DNA of 48,431 nucleotides from an uncultured Clostridiaceae bacterium (GTDB lineage Bacteria > Bacillota > Clostridia > TANB77 > CAG-508): positions 1-48,431 of the forward strand of contig CANPTO010000016.1 in NCBI GenBank assembly GCA_947577025.1, written 5' to 3'. Below are positions 35,480-44,229 of this stretch, piece by piece. Under the pieces are notes generated by a model. It saw only the letters and a program-made list of their open reading frames with translations, was not told the DNA's origin and ran no database searches. The stretch's first letter is position 1, and every line of letters begins with the position of its first letter. The position numbers and the translations under genes were made by a program.

Positions 35480-35686
35480 TTACTTAAATGCTTCTTTTAA
35501 TATCTCTGGAAAATAATTTACAAATTCTTTTGCAAATTCTTCACTTAATTGTTTTTCGATTTCTTTCCATATCTCTTTTGACTGTTCATCAAGCACTTGT
35601 TTGATTTCTTCAGTCATAACAAGTTCATTTTCACTTGCATAACTTGAATATAATTCTTGTTGATTTGCTTGTTGTTCACTTTGCAT
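35480..35686 (-). CDS. Small acidic protein of the integrated element, unknown function
   Basis: 68 residues starting MQSEQQANQQELYSSYASEN, with GGAGGTGC just upstream. Mostly charged helix (EIWKEIEKQLSEEFAKEFVN). No family recognised. Same strand and spacing pattern as its neighbours, so probably part of one operon. Confidence 0.5.
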   Translation of the reverse strand: MQSEQQANQQELYSSYASENELVMTEEIKQVLDEQSKEIWKEIEKQLSEEFAKEFVNYFPEILKEAFK

Positions 35687-35790
35687 AATAGCACCTCCAA
35701 TGAATAATGTTTTTGTTATTTTGTTTTAATGTACCCTAATATAATCAAGTAATTGTATAGGGTACATTAAGTAAATACTAATGTGTTGTA

Positions 35791-36129
35791 TTATCTTTCA
35801 CCCCATTGATTTGATAATATTACCCCCTCAAACTCATTCTCTAATGAATACTCTAACTTACGTAATTTATTATCTATTTTGTTCAGTAGATTTGAAATTT
35901 CATCAATATCATCTTCAATAAGTAACTTTTTATATATGCCTTCTTGTAAAGCATTATCTATTTTTGCAATATTATTACGTAAATCCATTATATATCTATT
36001 TTTATTTATTATATATTCTTTCTGTGAAGACATATCAACAGTTACCTTAGAATCTGCCGTCATTTTATCAATTCTTTCTCTTAAATACTTTTCTTCATTT
36101 TTCTTACTTTCATCATCTCTATAATACAT
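35791..36129 (-). CDS. Coiled-coil protein next to the HUH replication gene
   Basis: 112 residues from the start at 36129-36127 (MYYRDDESKK), after GGAGGAA; a longer start at 36168 would overlap the upstream gene and has no site. The middle (about residues 45-100) is heptad-like: RNNIAKIDNALQEGIYKKLL, then DEISNLLNKIDNKLRKLEYS. No enzymatic motif. It starts 4 bases after the stop of the replication gene, so the two are almost certainly co-translated and could interact (inference). Confidence 0.55.
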   Translation of the reverse strand: MYYRDDESKKNEEKYLRERIDKMTADSKVTVDMSSQKEYIINKNRYIMDLRNNIAKIDNALQEGIYKKLLIEDDIDEISNLLNKIDNKLRKLEYSLENEFEGVILSNQWGER

Positions 36130-36133
36130 AAAT

Positions 36134-37030
36134 TTATTCCTCCATTTCATTTTTATTAAACTGCTCATATGTAATCCTATTGATTACATACTCATTGCCT
36201 TTACTATCTAGTTTTGTTATAATTTTACTACCAGCAAAAACTAATTTTGCTCCTCGTGTTATTTCTTCTAGTTCTTCTTGTGTTACTGTATGACCTTTAT
36301 TTCTAACAATGCCCCTTGATGTAGTAAATATCTTTTGTCCTGTTTTGTATAGCTTTAATCTTGCACCTTTGAGTATTAACTTACTTGCATTTTCATTTTG
36401 TATATCTTCTTTTAAATCTATATCTGTAAATCTAGCCGAAAAGTAGGCTCCAATATTACTTACATTTGTAATATCTGTTACTTTACTAAAACCGTGTTTC
36501 CAAGTTTTATTTAGTATGGTTTTGTCTAGTGGTAAATCTTCATTGTCTATATCTTTAACAAGTACGTGTAAATGTATTGAGCCACTTGCTTGATATTCAA
36601 TTACACATATATATTCTAAACTGGGAAAATGCTTTTTGATTTTTCTCCACCATTGCCTAAAATCGCTATTCACTTGCTTGTAGTCCTTTTGTAATTTGCC
36701 ATAGGTTAAGGTTATATGTTTCTCGTTATTACCAGCACAAAAGTTATAGTTTATCAAGCGTCTTAATGCCTTAAAGGTTTTTCTCAGTTCGTTTGGACTT
36801 TCATTTCTTGTTTTAGCTTTTTTATTGTATTTCTTAATTTCCCCAGTTTTTTTATCTAAATATTCTGTCCCAGATAGCCTAACAAACCTATTACTCAATG
36901 AAAATGGTGCTTTCTGCATACTTTCTACTTCTACAATGCCATTACCCTCAAATACCTTTATTATTTCTGCACTACTTAAACAAGAGTAAGGAAGTTTTTT
37001 GATTTTGATTTCGTTGTTTTTAGTTTCCAT
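36134..37030 (-). CDS. HUH-type rolling-circle replication initiator (Rep)
   Basis: 298 residues from METKNN at 37030, after GGGGGTGAG. The middle has HITLTYGK (motif I-like), then the metal-binding HxH in GSIHLHVLV, the HUH signature. The candidate catalytic Tyr is in NIGAYFSARF. Such proteins nick a double-strand origin and covalently hold the 5-prime end; they occur on plasmids, phages and integrative mobilizable elements. The 100 bases upstream (37031-37147) are the natural place for an origin. Together with the serine recombinase this suggests an element that can replicate after excision. Family call from motifs by eye; the exact Rep family is not assigned. Confidence 0.72.
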   Translation of the reverse strand: METKNNEIKIKKLPYSCLSSAEIIKVFEGNGIVEVESMQKAPFSLSNRFVRLSGTEYLDKKTGEIKKYNKKAKTRNESPNELRKTFKALRRLINYNFCAGNNEKHITLTYGKLQKDYKQVNSDFRQWWRKIKKHFPSLEYICVIEYQASGSIHLHVLVKDIDNEDLPLDKTILNKTWKHGFSKVTDITNVSNIGAYFSARFTDIDLKEDIQNENASKLILKGARLKLYKTGQKIFTTSRGIVRNKGHTVTQEELEEITRGAKLVFAGSKIITKLDSKGNEYVINRITYEQFNKNEMEE

Positions 37031-37092
37031 TTTTCTCACCCCCATAAGTCATTTTTCAAAACGTTTTTCTCGAGATTTTGTTTTGTGAGATA

Positions 37093-37121
37093 ATAATAAC
37101 ACCGTTTTATTTTCTTGTCAT
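37093..37121 (-). promoter_or_regulatory. Promoter of the replication gene operon
   Basis: Read on the minus strand: ATGACA (37121-37116), 17 bases, TATTAT (37098-37093). It would start transcription about 50-60 bases before the Rep start. Confidence 0.55.
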
Positions 37122-37174
37122 AGTTGCACTTTAATTAAATTAGTGGTATGCTACAAGATGAAAGGAATGATTTT

Positions 37175-38269
37175 ATGGAAGTATTAGAAACAAGCAATTT
37201 TTTGCCTATAATATGCGAAGATTATCATAGAAATTTTTATGTAGCATTTGAAAAAGATTATGGAAAATTTGTAAAAGAGAAAATAAAATCTGTTAAAATA
37301 AATCAAGATTTATCAGAAGAATATAAATATGAAAATGATTTAGTAGGTGCAACAATAGTAGATATATTAAATAATAAAAATCAGTTATTCTCTTTTTTAG
37401 ATAAATTTGATTACAATAAAATTACTAATTATAAAACTTGCTTAAAATGTCTAACCGATTTACGAGATAAAATATATTCAAAAAATAAAAACTACCTTAT
37501 TATTGTTTATCAATTAGAAAAACTTATTTATTCAGTTAAAGAAGCACAAGAAAATAATGAAAATATAGATAAGGTTAAAAAACATTGTCAATTCATCTTT
37601 GCATATATAAAATATCAAATGAAAAATATGTATGAAATAGTATATAGTTTCTTCTTTAATGAAAAATTTACTCCTACACTTGAAGAAAATGAAGATAATC
37701 TGTTTTACCCTTTTCATATTCCTAGTAATAAATTTCGTGGTTGTGATTTGCAATTACCACCAGTAAAAGTAATATATAAAAAAGATGAAAATAACTATAC
37801 AGAACAAAGTCAAAATGGTAGATATAACCCAATAGAAATGACATACGAATATGGAATAGAAACTCTTGAAGATTTAACAAATGTATGTATATATCATATA
37901 AGCTATAATAAGAAAGCTATTCTTCAATGTAGTGTATGTAATAAGTTCTTTGTACCAGATAAACACGAGGGTATAGGTATTGGCGAAGAAATAACAGAAC
38001 GAAATGACAGAAAAACTTGTAGTCCAGAATGCTCTGCAAAAGCTAAAACAGAACACTTAAAAGCTGACCTTGAAAAACACCCTTATAAGAAAATCTATAA
38101 AAACATTTGCGACTCATTAAGAAAAAAAGATAAAGAAAAATTAAAACAATTTAGAGAAGAATATATAGGTATAGAAATTAACTACAATGAAATTTATTCA
38201 AAACACGGTACTGAATACATTGAAAATAAATTATTGAAATGGTTACAAGAATATAAAAAGACACTTTAA
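37175..38269 (+). CDS. Zinc-ribbon-containing protein of unknown function (element cargo)
   Basis: 364 residues from the ATG at 37175 (MEVLETSNFLPI), which has AAAGGA at good distance; an ATG at 37148 is possible. The N-terminal 250 residues are helical with no clear family. Near residues 275-325 a Cys pattern, LQCSVCNKFFVPDKHEG then TCSPECSAKAK, forms a CGNR-like or treble-clef zinc finger, and a basic helical tail follows (SLRKKDKEKLKQFREEY). Proteins of this shape are found in Clostridia mobile elements (DUF6076-like, from memory). It diverges from the Rep operon. Its stop codon lies close to or inside the terminator stem at 38256-38283. Confidence 0.55.
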   Translation: MEVLETSNFLPIICEDYHRNFYVAFEKDYGKFVKEKIKSVKINQDLSEEYKYENDLVGATIVDILNNKNQLFSFLDKFDYNKITNYKTCLKCLTDLRDKIYSKNKNYLIIVYQLEKLIYSVKEAQENNENIDKVKKHCQFIFAYIKYQMKNMYEIVYSFFFNEKFTPTLEENEDNLFYPFHIPSNKFRGCDLQLPPVKVIYKKDENNYTEQSQNGRYNPIEMTYEYGIETLEDLTNVCIYHISYNKKAILQCSVCNKFFVPDKHEGIGIGEEITERNDRKTCSPECSAKAKTEHLKADLEKHPYKKIYKNICDSLRKKDKEKLKQFREEYIGIEINYNEIYSKHGTEYIENKLLKWLQEYKKTL

Positions 38270-38283
38270 TTGTGTCTTTTTTA
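38256..38283 (+). terminator. Terminator overlapping a gene end
   Basis: AAAAGACAC (38256-38264) pairs with GTGTCTTTT (38272-38280), followed by T residues; the stop TAA (38267-38269) is in the loop. Confidence 0.8.
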
Positions 38284-38369
38284 GCATTTTTAGAAGGTGA
38301 ATTTCGTTTCTTGACCAATTAAGTTATTAGAGTGTAGGCTACATAATAAAATACTGAAAGGAGCAGATT

Positions 38370-38636
38370 ATGACTGATAATGAAATTATCTTAAATTTAT
38401 ATGACATAGTATTAGCAGAACCAACCACTAAAAAATACAAGCAAGACCTAGAAAAACTAAAGAAAGCAAAACAAGACTTCATAAACCACCTAGAAAATCA
38501 AAACATTGATAGTTTAGATGAATTATGCAGTCTTGCACACGAATTAGATAATGATATAGACAAGCAAATGTTTTTTAGAGGGTTATCGTTAGGAATAAAG
38601 CTATGTAATTTCAATTTAGACAATATAGAACAATAG
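38370..38636 (+). CDS. Small helical protein, DUF6809-like
   Basis: 88 residues. Ribosome binding site AAAGGAG before the ATG at 38370. All-helical: MTDNEIILNLYDIVLAEPTT, a Lys-rich middle, and the end FFRGLSLGIKLCNFNL. The closing F-x-x-G-L-x-L-G pattern recalls short DUF6809 proteins of Firmicutes mobile elements, which have no known function. It converges with the repressor gene that ends 2 bases away. Confidence 0.5.
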   Translation: MTDNEIILNLYDIVLAEPTTKKYKQDLEKLKKAKQDFINHLENQNIDSLDELCSLAHELDNDIDKQMFFRGLSLGIKLCNFNLDNIEQ

Positions 38637-38638
38637 CA

Positions 38639-38980
38639 TTACTTTTTAGAGTTAATGATATAATCAATAAGTCCCTTAACAATTTTCTTATCTTCTCTGT
38701 TGAACATATTTAAGGAATTAGTAATAAACTCATCATCTGTAACAACTTGCTTATCTATTAAGCCATTAAATAGTTCATCAGAGTTGATTTGAAGAGCATT
38801 ACATATATCTATAATAGTAGCAATACTAATACCACTTTCGCCCCTCTCAATTAAGCTAATGAAATTTATACTTTTATCTAGCTTTTCTGCTAGTTCTTCT
38901 TGTGTTAGATTTTTTAACAAACGAATTCGCTTGATATTTTGACCTATAACTTTTAGTGTATTTTCTTTGTTTTCTTTCAT
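38639..38980 (-). CDS. Cro/CI-type (XRE) repressor
   Basis: 113 residues. The N-terminal helix-turn-helix (about residues 12-66) is standard: IGQNIKRIRLLKNLTQEELA, then DKSINFISLIERGESGISIA and LCNAL-like DICNALQINSDELF. The C-terminal 40 residues (NSLNMFNREDKKIVKGLIDY) form a short helical tail, as in small single-domain repressors without a protease domain. It most likely controls the element's replication or excision genes; operators were not identified. Confidence 0.85.
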   Translation of the reverse strand: MKENKENTLKVIGQNIKRIRLLKNLTQEELAEKLDKSINFISLIERGESGISIATIIDICNALQINSDELFNGLIDKQVVTDDEFITNSLNMFNREDKKIVKGLIDYIINSKK

Positions 38981-39058
38981 ATTATCACCTATTTAGAATT
39001 TTACACAAAATGGTAATTTAATATAAGAAAACAATACTTTAAGAAATATAAATAACAC

Positions 39059-39087
39059 TTGATTAAATAAAGTATGTATAGTATAAT
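39059..39087 (+). promoter_or_regulatory. Promoter of the zinc-finger lipid-face protein gene
   Basis: TTGATT at 39059-39064 and TATAAT at 39082-39087 with a 17-base spacer, about 40 bases upstream of the ATG at 39129. Confidence 0.7.
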
Positions 39088-39128
39088 AAATGCGATATAA
39101 TATAAATAAGAAAGGAGAAATAGATAAA

Positions 39129-39554
39129 ATGAAAAAAGTCATATTAACAATATTATTAGTTATCGTAGTAGCAGGAATTAGTGGAGGAACTGTATATTTC
39201 GTAATAAACAAAGGAAATGAAGATAAATCTGTTTCTACTCAAAATATTGAAGAAGATAAACACAAAGAAGAAAACACAACACCAACAACAAACACTGATA
39301 CTACAAAGGATTATAAATATGTATATACTACAAACGGAAATGCAATATTAGAACGTACAACAAGTTTAATGAGTCCAGTCGTACAATATCAAATAAGATG
39401 CCAATATTGTGGAAATACAACTGATAGTTCTTATAAAAGGTTATATTTCTCAACAAATGGGAATTTCCCACAAACAAAACAACTAAGTGACTTTTGTTAC
39501 AACTGTAAGGAAAGCACAACAGCAGAAATAACTTGTCAAAGAATAGAAAAATAA
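39129..39554 (+). CDS. Membrane-anchored protein with a four-cysteine (zinc-ribbon-like) domain
   Basis: 141 residues from the ATG at 39129 after AAAGGAGAA; the longer frame from 39090 would start around the promoter. A membrane helix at about residues 4-27 is followed by a Thr/Asn/Glu-rich linker (about 30-68) and a domain with CQYCGN and CYNCKES, likely one zinc site. With the N-terminus in the cytoplasm the zinc domain would be outside the cell, which is unusual. No family recognised; cargo of the element. Confidence 0.55.
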   Translation: MKKVILTILLVIVVAGISGGTVYFVINKGNEDKSVSTQNIEEDKHKEENTTPTTNTDTTKDYKYVYTTNGNAILERTTSLMSPVVQYQIRCQYCGNTTDSSYKRLYFSTNGNFPQTKQLSDFCYNCKESTTAEITCQRIEK

Positions 39555-39607
39555 GAAATTAAAAATCACTAATTAAGTTGTATAAATAACTTTTTTCGGT
39601 CATTCAT

Positions 39608-39650
39608 ACAGATAAGTGTAGTATATAAATGTGATTTAGTAATTATCTGT
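39608..39650. promoter_or_regulatory. Inverted repeat upstream of the 302-residue gene
   Basis: ACAGATAA (39608-39615) and TTATCTGT (39643-39650) are perfect 8-bp inverted arms flanking a TATAAA-type -10 candidate. Could be an operator or a leader stem. Confidence 0.3.
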
Positions 39651-39686
39651 GGTATTGACAAGAATAGAAGATAAAGGAGGAAAATT

Positions 39687-40595
39687 ATGGATAAACAAAC
39701 TGAAGAAGGATTAAAAAGAATGGTACAAGATTATGAATATGAAACAACTGGTATCCCACAAAGATTAGACCACGCATTATATGAAGGACTTAATAGAGGA
39801 CTAGAAACGGCACATAAGAAAGATATGCAATTTCTTGAAGAAACAAATGAAATTACTAAACAATTAGCAAAAGATATTAGAAATTCAAAATATGAAGAAC
39901 TAAAACAAATGCATATTGATTATACCAAACTTTATGACAATGCAGTAAAGCATAACAGAAAAAGAATTTCTATCTGGAAATTCTTTGTATGGGCATTTGG
40001 TCTAGGTTCATTAGCAAGTGCAGGGCTTGGAATAGGATCATGTTTCTTTGATTCAGCAGAAACAGTGCCAGAATTGCTTAAACCATTCTATGAAAGTTCT
40101 GGTATGCTTGGTATGATACTATTTGTTGTACTTGGAGTTGTTTGGTGGATACTTTATGCAGCATATACAAATATGGGAGAACCAGAGAATTCAGGCATGG
40201 CTTACAGATACAGTAATATGGTTGGAGTTATTGAGAATAAAGTACAAACTAAAAAATTTTATGAGAAATCTAAATCTGACCCATACTTCGCATTCTTATA
40301 TGACTGGGACACTGATGATGATGAAGAATTGTATGAAGACGAAATAGGAAATTATTATGCAGATGATGACCCAGAAAATCCAAAGAATAAAAAGAAAGAT
40401 AATACAATAATCGATGAAAAATATGGATTCACTGCAAGTGATGAGAACTTAGATAAAGCAATTAAAATTAAAGAATATTGCGAAAGAAATAATAAAATAT
40501 TTAGTGCAGTGTTAATAAAAGATGTATTAGGAGTTGAACTATATATAGCAAAGAACTTAAAAGAATCTGCTGAAGATGATGAAGAAGATTACTAA
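39687..40595 (+). CDS. Two-helix membrane protein of the element, unknown function
   Basis: 302 residues; AAAGGAGG precedes the ATG. An N-terminal helical stretch (1-90) leads to two transmembrane helices (about 93-117 and 137-160: FVWAFGLGSLASAGLGIGSC and MILFVVLGVVWWILYAAY), then a long acidic cytoplasmic tail with Asp/Glu clusters (DTDDDEELYEDE and ESAEDDEEDY). Codon use is less A-rich than chromosomal neighbours. No family recognised. Followed by a terminator. Confidence 0.55.
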   Translation: MDKQTEEGLKRMVQDYEYETTGIPQRLDHALYEGLNRGLETAHKKDMQFLEETNEITKQLAKDIRNSKYEELKQMHIDYTKLYDNAVKHNRKRISIWKFFVWAFGLGSLASAGLGIGSCFFDSAETVPELLKPFYESSGMLGMILFVVLGVVWWILYAAYTNMGEPENSGMAYRYSNMVGVIENKVQTKKFYEKSKSDPYFAFLYDWDTDDDEELYEDEIGNYYADDDPENPKNKKKDNTIIDEKYGFTASDENLDKAIKIKEYCERNNKIFSAVLIKDVLGVELYIAKNLKESAEDDEEDY

Positions 40596-40603
40596 TATAT
40601 AAT

Positions 40604-40632
40604 AACCAGTTATTAAGTTAGCTGGTTTTTCT
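40604..40632 (+). terminator. Terminator after the 302-residue gene
   Basis: AACCAG (40604-40609) pairs with CTGGTT (40622-40627), followed by T residues. Confidence 0.65.
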
Positions 40633-40833
40633 TGTACCTTAAATTAACTAATATCAGTATAAATCTATCAATAACAGTTCATAACACTTTTTAAGCATTT
40701 TTCTAGTTTCAAGCGTAACCTTTCCCACTAAAACAATAAACAACCCTCAAACACAATTTTCAACTGAAATAAGATAAGTTTAAGATAAAGAATAACCGAA
40801 TTAGTGAAAATATAAGAAAGTAGGTAATAAAAA

Positions 40834-41055
40834 ATGGTAAGAATAATCAAAGAAAATCAAGAGTCGCAACAAAAACTAAATTTCTATAAGGCATACAATA
40901 AAATATGAAAACAAGTAAGGGAAATAATGCAACAAATAAAACAAATAGATAAGTATAGTGATAAGCAAGAAGAATATATGAAATTAACAATAATAGATAT
41001 ATCTCGTTTGTTAGAAGAGGTATCTAATACATTAAAGGAAAAACTAAAGAAATAA
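40834..41055 (+). pseudogene. Short helical ORF interrupted by an in-frame TGA
   Basis: From ATG 40834 the frame reads MVRIIKENQESQQKLNFYKA and YNKI, then TGA (40906-40908), then KQVREIMQQIKQIDKYSDKQ and on to LKEKLKK before TAA 41053-41055. Both sides have the same Lys/Gln/Glu-rich helical character, so this looks like one 73-codon gene with a nonsense codon (perhaps TGG to TGA). The binding site is weak. A shorter ORF from the ATG at 40930 is possible. Confidence 0.4.
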
Positions 41056-41460
41056 GAGATAGAAAGTAACAATAATCAGTTTAGATTAAGAAAGGCTTTA
41101 AACAAGTTTTTCAGTTTTGAGCAAAACCTTTTTCAGTAAATAAATAAACAATGCTTGAAGAGGAAATAAACAAGAATAACGATAAGAAGAACAACAAGAA
41201 GCGGACAAGTAAAATCAAATAAAATAAATACATACATACATACATATATTAAGTAATAAAGGTTAGACTAGAAGAAATATAAACAAGAAAATAATAGTAA
41301 CAAATGAAAAAAGTTGAAATGTTTTTAGCTTTCAGTAGCATAACAAACAAGTCAGTAAATGTAAGATATAGAAATGTTTTTAGCTTTGAGAAACTTAATA
41401 ATCAAGTAAATGAAAAAAACTCACTTGTAAAATCAGTGAGTTTTCATTTTGTCCAATTTC
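41056..41460. other. Gene-free interval at the right side of the element
   Basis: No ORF with coding character. Contents: a (CATA)n run at about 41228-41248, the 17-base direct repeat GAAATGTTTTTAGCTTT at 41316-41332 and 41371-41387 (55 bases apart), and a terminator hairpin at 41415-41446. The right boundary of the element probably lies here but no att core could be fixed. Confidence 0.5.
41415..41446. terminator. Hairpin terminator
   Basis: AAAACTCACT pairs with AGTGAGTTTT around TGTAAAATC, with A and T runs outside; functions on either strand. Confidence 0.7.
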
Positions 41461-41520
41461 AGTGGTAGGCTTACTGCAAAGCCTCCTACAAAGAAATACA
41501 TTTTGGTTTTTGGAACGTTT

Positions 41521-41595
41521 TGGTGACCCCTACGGGAATCGAACCCATGATTCAGCCTTGAGAGGGCTGCGTCTTAACCGCTTGACCAAGGGGCC
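41521..41595 (-). tRNA. tRNA-Glu (anticodon CTC)
   Basis: 75 bases with encoded CCA (TGG on the plus strand at 41521-41523). The acceptor GGCCCCT pairs with AGGGGTC (one G-U). The anticodon stem CAGCC/GGCTG encloses the loop CTCTCAA, so the anticodon is CTC, reading GAG. The T-arm carries GGTTCGATTCC. It is the only tRNA seen. tRNA genes are common insertion sites, though serine recombinases usually do not use them. Confidence 0.93.
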
Positions 41596-41682
41596 ACATA
41601 TAATACTTTTATATAATAACACCTTTCATATAAAAAGTCAATTAAAATGAAATAAAAATTTAAGGAAAGGTGACGTGTTGAA

Positions 41683-41825
41683 GGAAAGATTTAGGACTGA
41701 AGGAAAGATTTGGGACGTGTCTAAAAATTTACAAACATATATAACTAAAAAAATATCTATAGTTATTTAATGTTTGTAAATTTTTAGACACGTCCCAAAT
41801 CTTTCCTTCAGTCCTAAATCTTTCC
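41683..41825. repeat. 143-bp near-perfect palindrome between tRNA-Glu and spoVD
   Basis: A perfect 55-bp inverted repeat (41683-41737 with 41771-41825), continued by inner arms ATAACTA and TAGTTAT. It contains the dispersed unit GGAAAGATTTGGGACGTGTC in both directions and a diverged copy GGAAAGATTTAGGACTGA. It can serve as a bidirectional terminator for spoVD and neighbours. Confidence 0.92.
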
Positions 41826-41840
41826 CTGTCCAAATCTTTC

Positions 41841-44153
41841 CTAATGAGCCTCAGTAATATGCTGTTGCAAAGTTACATTAATAACAGTACCTTCCTCAAC
41901 AGTAGTGCCAGCCATAGGAGTTTGAGAAACAACCTTGCCAGAACCAGTGGCATTTATATTTAAATGCTTAGATTTTAAAGCACTTTTTGCTTGGGTTAGT
42001 GTCATATCTTTTAAGTTAGGCACTACCGCAGAAATACGGGCTTCGTTTCCAGCAGAGTAGATGTTAACACTAGAACCTTCTATTAATGAGGTGCCAGGTT
42101 TTGGAACTTGGTCTGTTACTAAACTTGAAGGGTCACTGCCCGAAATAATGGCACTAAGACCTAAACCTTCTAATGTTTTTTGAGCCTCATTAACTGTTTT
42201 GTTTCTAACATCAGGTAAAGTAATTTTAGAAGAACTGCTACTAGTTAGCTCATCAGCTGGAATTTCTAAATAAGGTAATACCTCAGATAAAATTTGAGAA
42301 ACAACAGGAGCTGCTATAGTACCACCTTGGTGACCCTTAGGACCTTCAGGACCATATAGAGTAACTAATGTAACAAGCTCTGGGTTCTTACTAGGAGCAA
42401 TTCCTATAAAAGAAGCTACGTACATAGGGTTTGTACCTGTTTTATCTGGCTCAGATGTACCTGTTTTTCCAGCAATAGTATAACCTTTTACAGCACCTAA
42501 ATATCCAGTACCATCACTAACAACAGAAGTTAGCATATCTAAAACTTTACTACAAGTTTCAGAAGATAAAACTTTTCTTACAGAAGTAGGCTCTAAAGAA
42601 GTAACTGTTCCAGTATCAGCATTTTCTAAGTTTTTTACAATACGAGGTTGCATTAAAGTACCATTATTAGCAATAGAAGATACAGCAGTTATAAGCTGTA
42701 TAGGTGTAACTCTAAACCTTTGACCAAAAGACATAGTAGCAAGCTCTATATTGCCAACATTATCTAAATCCCAAAATAAACCATTACTTTCTCCAGAAGT
42801 TGCAATGCCAGTTTTATCAAATAAACCAAAAGCTTTATAATATTTGTATAAAGTGCTACTACCAATTCTCTTACCCAATTGCATCATAGCAGGGTTACAA
42901 GAATTCATTAATGATTGCCTTAATGTTTGGTACCCATGGGTTGTTTCATATTTCCAACAATTAATTTTTAAACCATTTACAATTTCGTGCCCTATACATA
43001 AAAAGTCGTTTTTAGTATCTGTTTGACAAATGCCCTCTTCTAAACCAATAGAAGCAGTTATAATTTTAAAAGTAGAGCCAGGCTCATAACCATCAGCAAT
43101 ACATTTATTTCTCCACATTTTAGATAAATGGTTAACTTGCTCAGAAGAAGAAAGTGTTTCCCAAGTGTCAAGTAAGCTAGCTTCTGGAACACGAGGGTTA
43201 TTTAAGTCATAATCTGGATAGGTAGCCATTGCTAAAATATCACCATTAGAAGGTCTCATAATAATTGCAGTACCACCATATTTGCAATTATTTTCAATAC
43301 AAGCTTGCTTTAAATATTTCTCAACTATAGTTTGAACATTAGCATCAATAGTAAGGGTTAAGTTACTTCCATTTTCAGCAGCTATATAAGTTTCATTTTT
43401 ATCAGGAATAAGCCCAGAAGCAGCATTTTCAATAGTTACAATTTTACCAGCTGTACCACTAAGAACATTATTCCATTTTAGCTCTAAGCCTTCTTGACCA
43501 TTATTATCAATATCGCAAAAACCTATTAAATTAGAAGCTAAAGTGCCATAAGGATAATATCTTTTAACATCAGGATCTATATTTATTCCAGAAGAAACCT
43601 CATTTTCTTCCATCCATTTTTTTAATTTATCAACTGGTTCTTGTTCTACTTTTCTAATAATTGTTTCTATAGAAGAACTACTAGTAACTTTACTAAAAAC
43701 CTCATCATAGTCTAATTCAAAAATTTCTGAAAAAGCTTTTGCAACCTTTTCTTGAAGTTTTTTTATTTCATTTTCTCTTTCAGCTTTATCTTGAATATTT
43801 TTAACATTATTTTTAATTTTAGAAGGATTTATAGTAATAGTATCAACACTGGCACTTTGAGCTAAAACCTTACCAGTAGAATCGTAAATAATACCTCTAT
43901 TAGGACTTATAATTCTATTTGTAGTTTGTTGCCTACTTGCAAGTTCTTTCAAATTACTACCTTGAATAAACTGAATATTAGCAATACGTAAGCTTAAAAG
44001 TAACAATATTATAAGCAAAGTACAAATACCGTAAACAAGCCTTTTAGAGGAAACAGGTTTACGCATAAGTTCTTTTTGCTTAGAAAACTTTGATACTATT
44101 TTATTAATATTTTTATTAGATTTATTATAACGATTATTTTTATTATTATCCAT
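41841..44153 (-). CDS. spoVD: Penicillin-binding transpeptidase with two PASTA domains, SpoVD type
   Basis: 770 residues. Class B PBPs cross-link peptidoglycan; SpoVD is needed for spore cortex and is the paralogue of FtsI/Pbp2B. A basic cytoplasmic tail and one membrane helix (about 38-60) precede the dimerisation domain (RGIIYDSTGKVLA) and the transpeptidase domain with SxxK in GSTFK (Ser near residue 358), SCN (SxN) and KTGTSEP (near 561). Two PASTA domains follow (about 640-770: PDVRNKTVNEAQ and PNLKDMTLTQAK). In many Firmicutes it follows ftsL; here it is on the other strand, divergent from rsmA. No CGG codon. SpoVD is favoured over FtsI because of the PASTA pair and separate location. 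Confidence 0.9.
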   Translation of the reverse strand: MDNNKNNRYNKSNKNINKIVSKFSKQKELMRKPVSSKRLVYGICTLLIILLLLSLRIANIQFIQGSNLKELASRQQTTNRIISPNRGIIYDSTGKVLAQSASVDTITINPSKIKNNVKNIQDKAERENEIKKLQEKVAKAFSEIFELDYDEVFSKVTSSSSIETIIRKVEQEPVDKLKKWMEENEVSSGINIDPDVKRYYPYGTLASNLIGFCDIDNNGQEGLELKWNNVLSGTAGKIVTIENAASGLIPDKNETYIAAENGSNLTLTIDANVQTIVEKYLKQACIENNCKYGGTAIIMRPSNGDILAMATYPDYDLNNPRVPEASLLDTWETLSSSEQVNHLSKMWRNKCIADGYEPGSTFKIITASIGLEEGICQTDTKNDFLCIGHEIVNGLKINCWKYETTHGYQTLRQSLMNSCNPAMMQLGKRIGSSTLYKYYKAFGLFDKTGIATSGESNGLFWDLDNVGNIELATMSFGQRFRVTPIQLITAVSSIANNGTLMQPRIVKNLENADTGTVTSLEPTSVRKVLSSETCSKVLDMLTSVVSDGTGYLGAVKGYTIAGKTGTSEPDKTGTNPMYVASFIGIAPSKNPELVTLVTLYGPEGPKGHQGGTIAAPVVSQILSEVLPYLEIPADELTSSSSSKITLPDVRNKTVNEAQKTLEGLGLSAIISGSDPSSLVTDQVPKPGTSLIEGSSVNIYSAGNEARISAVVPNLKDMTLTQAKSALKSKHLNINATGSGKVVSQTPMAGTTVEEGTVINVTLQQHITEAH

Positions 44154-44200
44154 TTTTCACCATCACTTGTCTAAATATATATTTAATACCAACATTTTAT

Positions 44201-44229
44201 ATTAAACATATACAAAAAGCAATAGACAA
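44201..44229 (-). promoter_or_regulatory. spoVD promoter
   Basis: On the minus strand TTGTCT (44229-44224), 17 bases, TTTAAT (44206-44201). Its -35 overlaps the rsmA -35 on the other strand. Confidence 0.5.

Noticed and set aside
41462..41650. 62-codon plus-strand ORF containing DPYGNRTHD
   Set aside because: It is the reverse strand of tRNA-Glu, a common false gene call.
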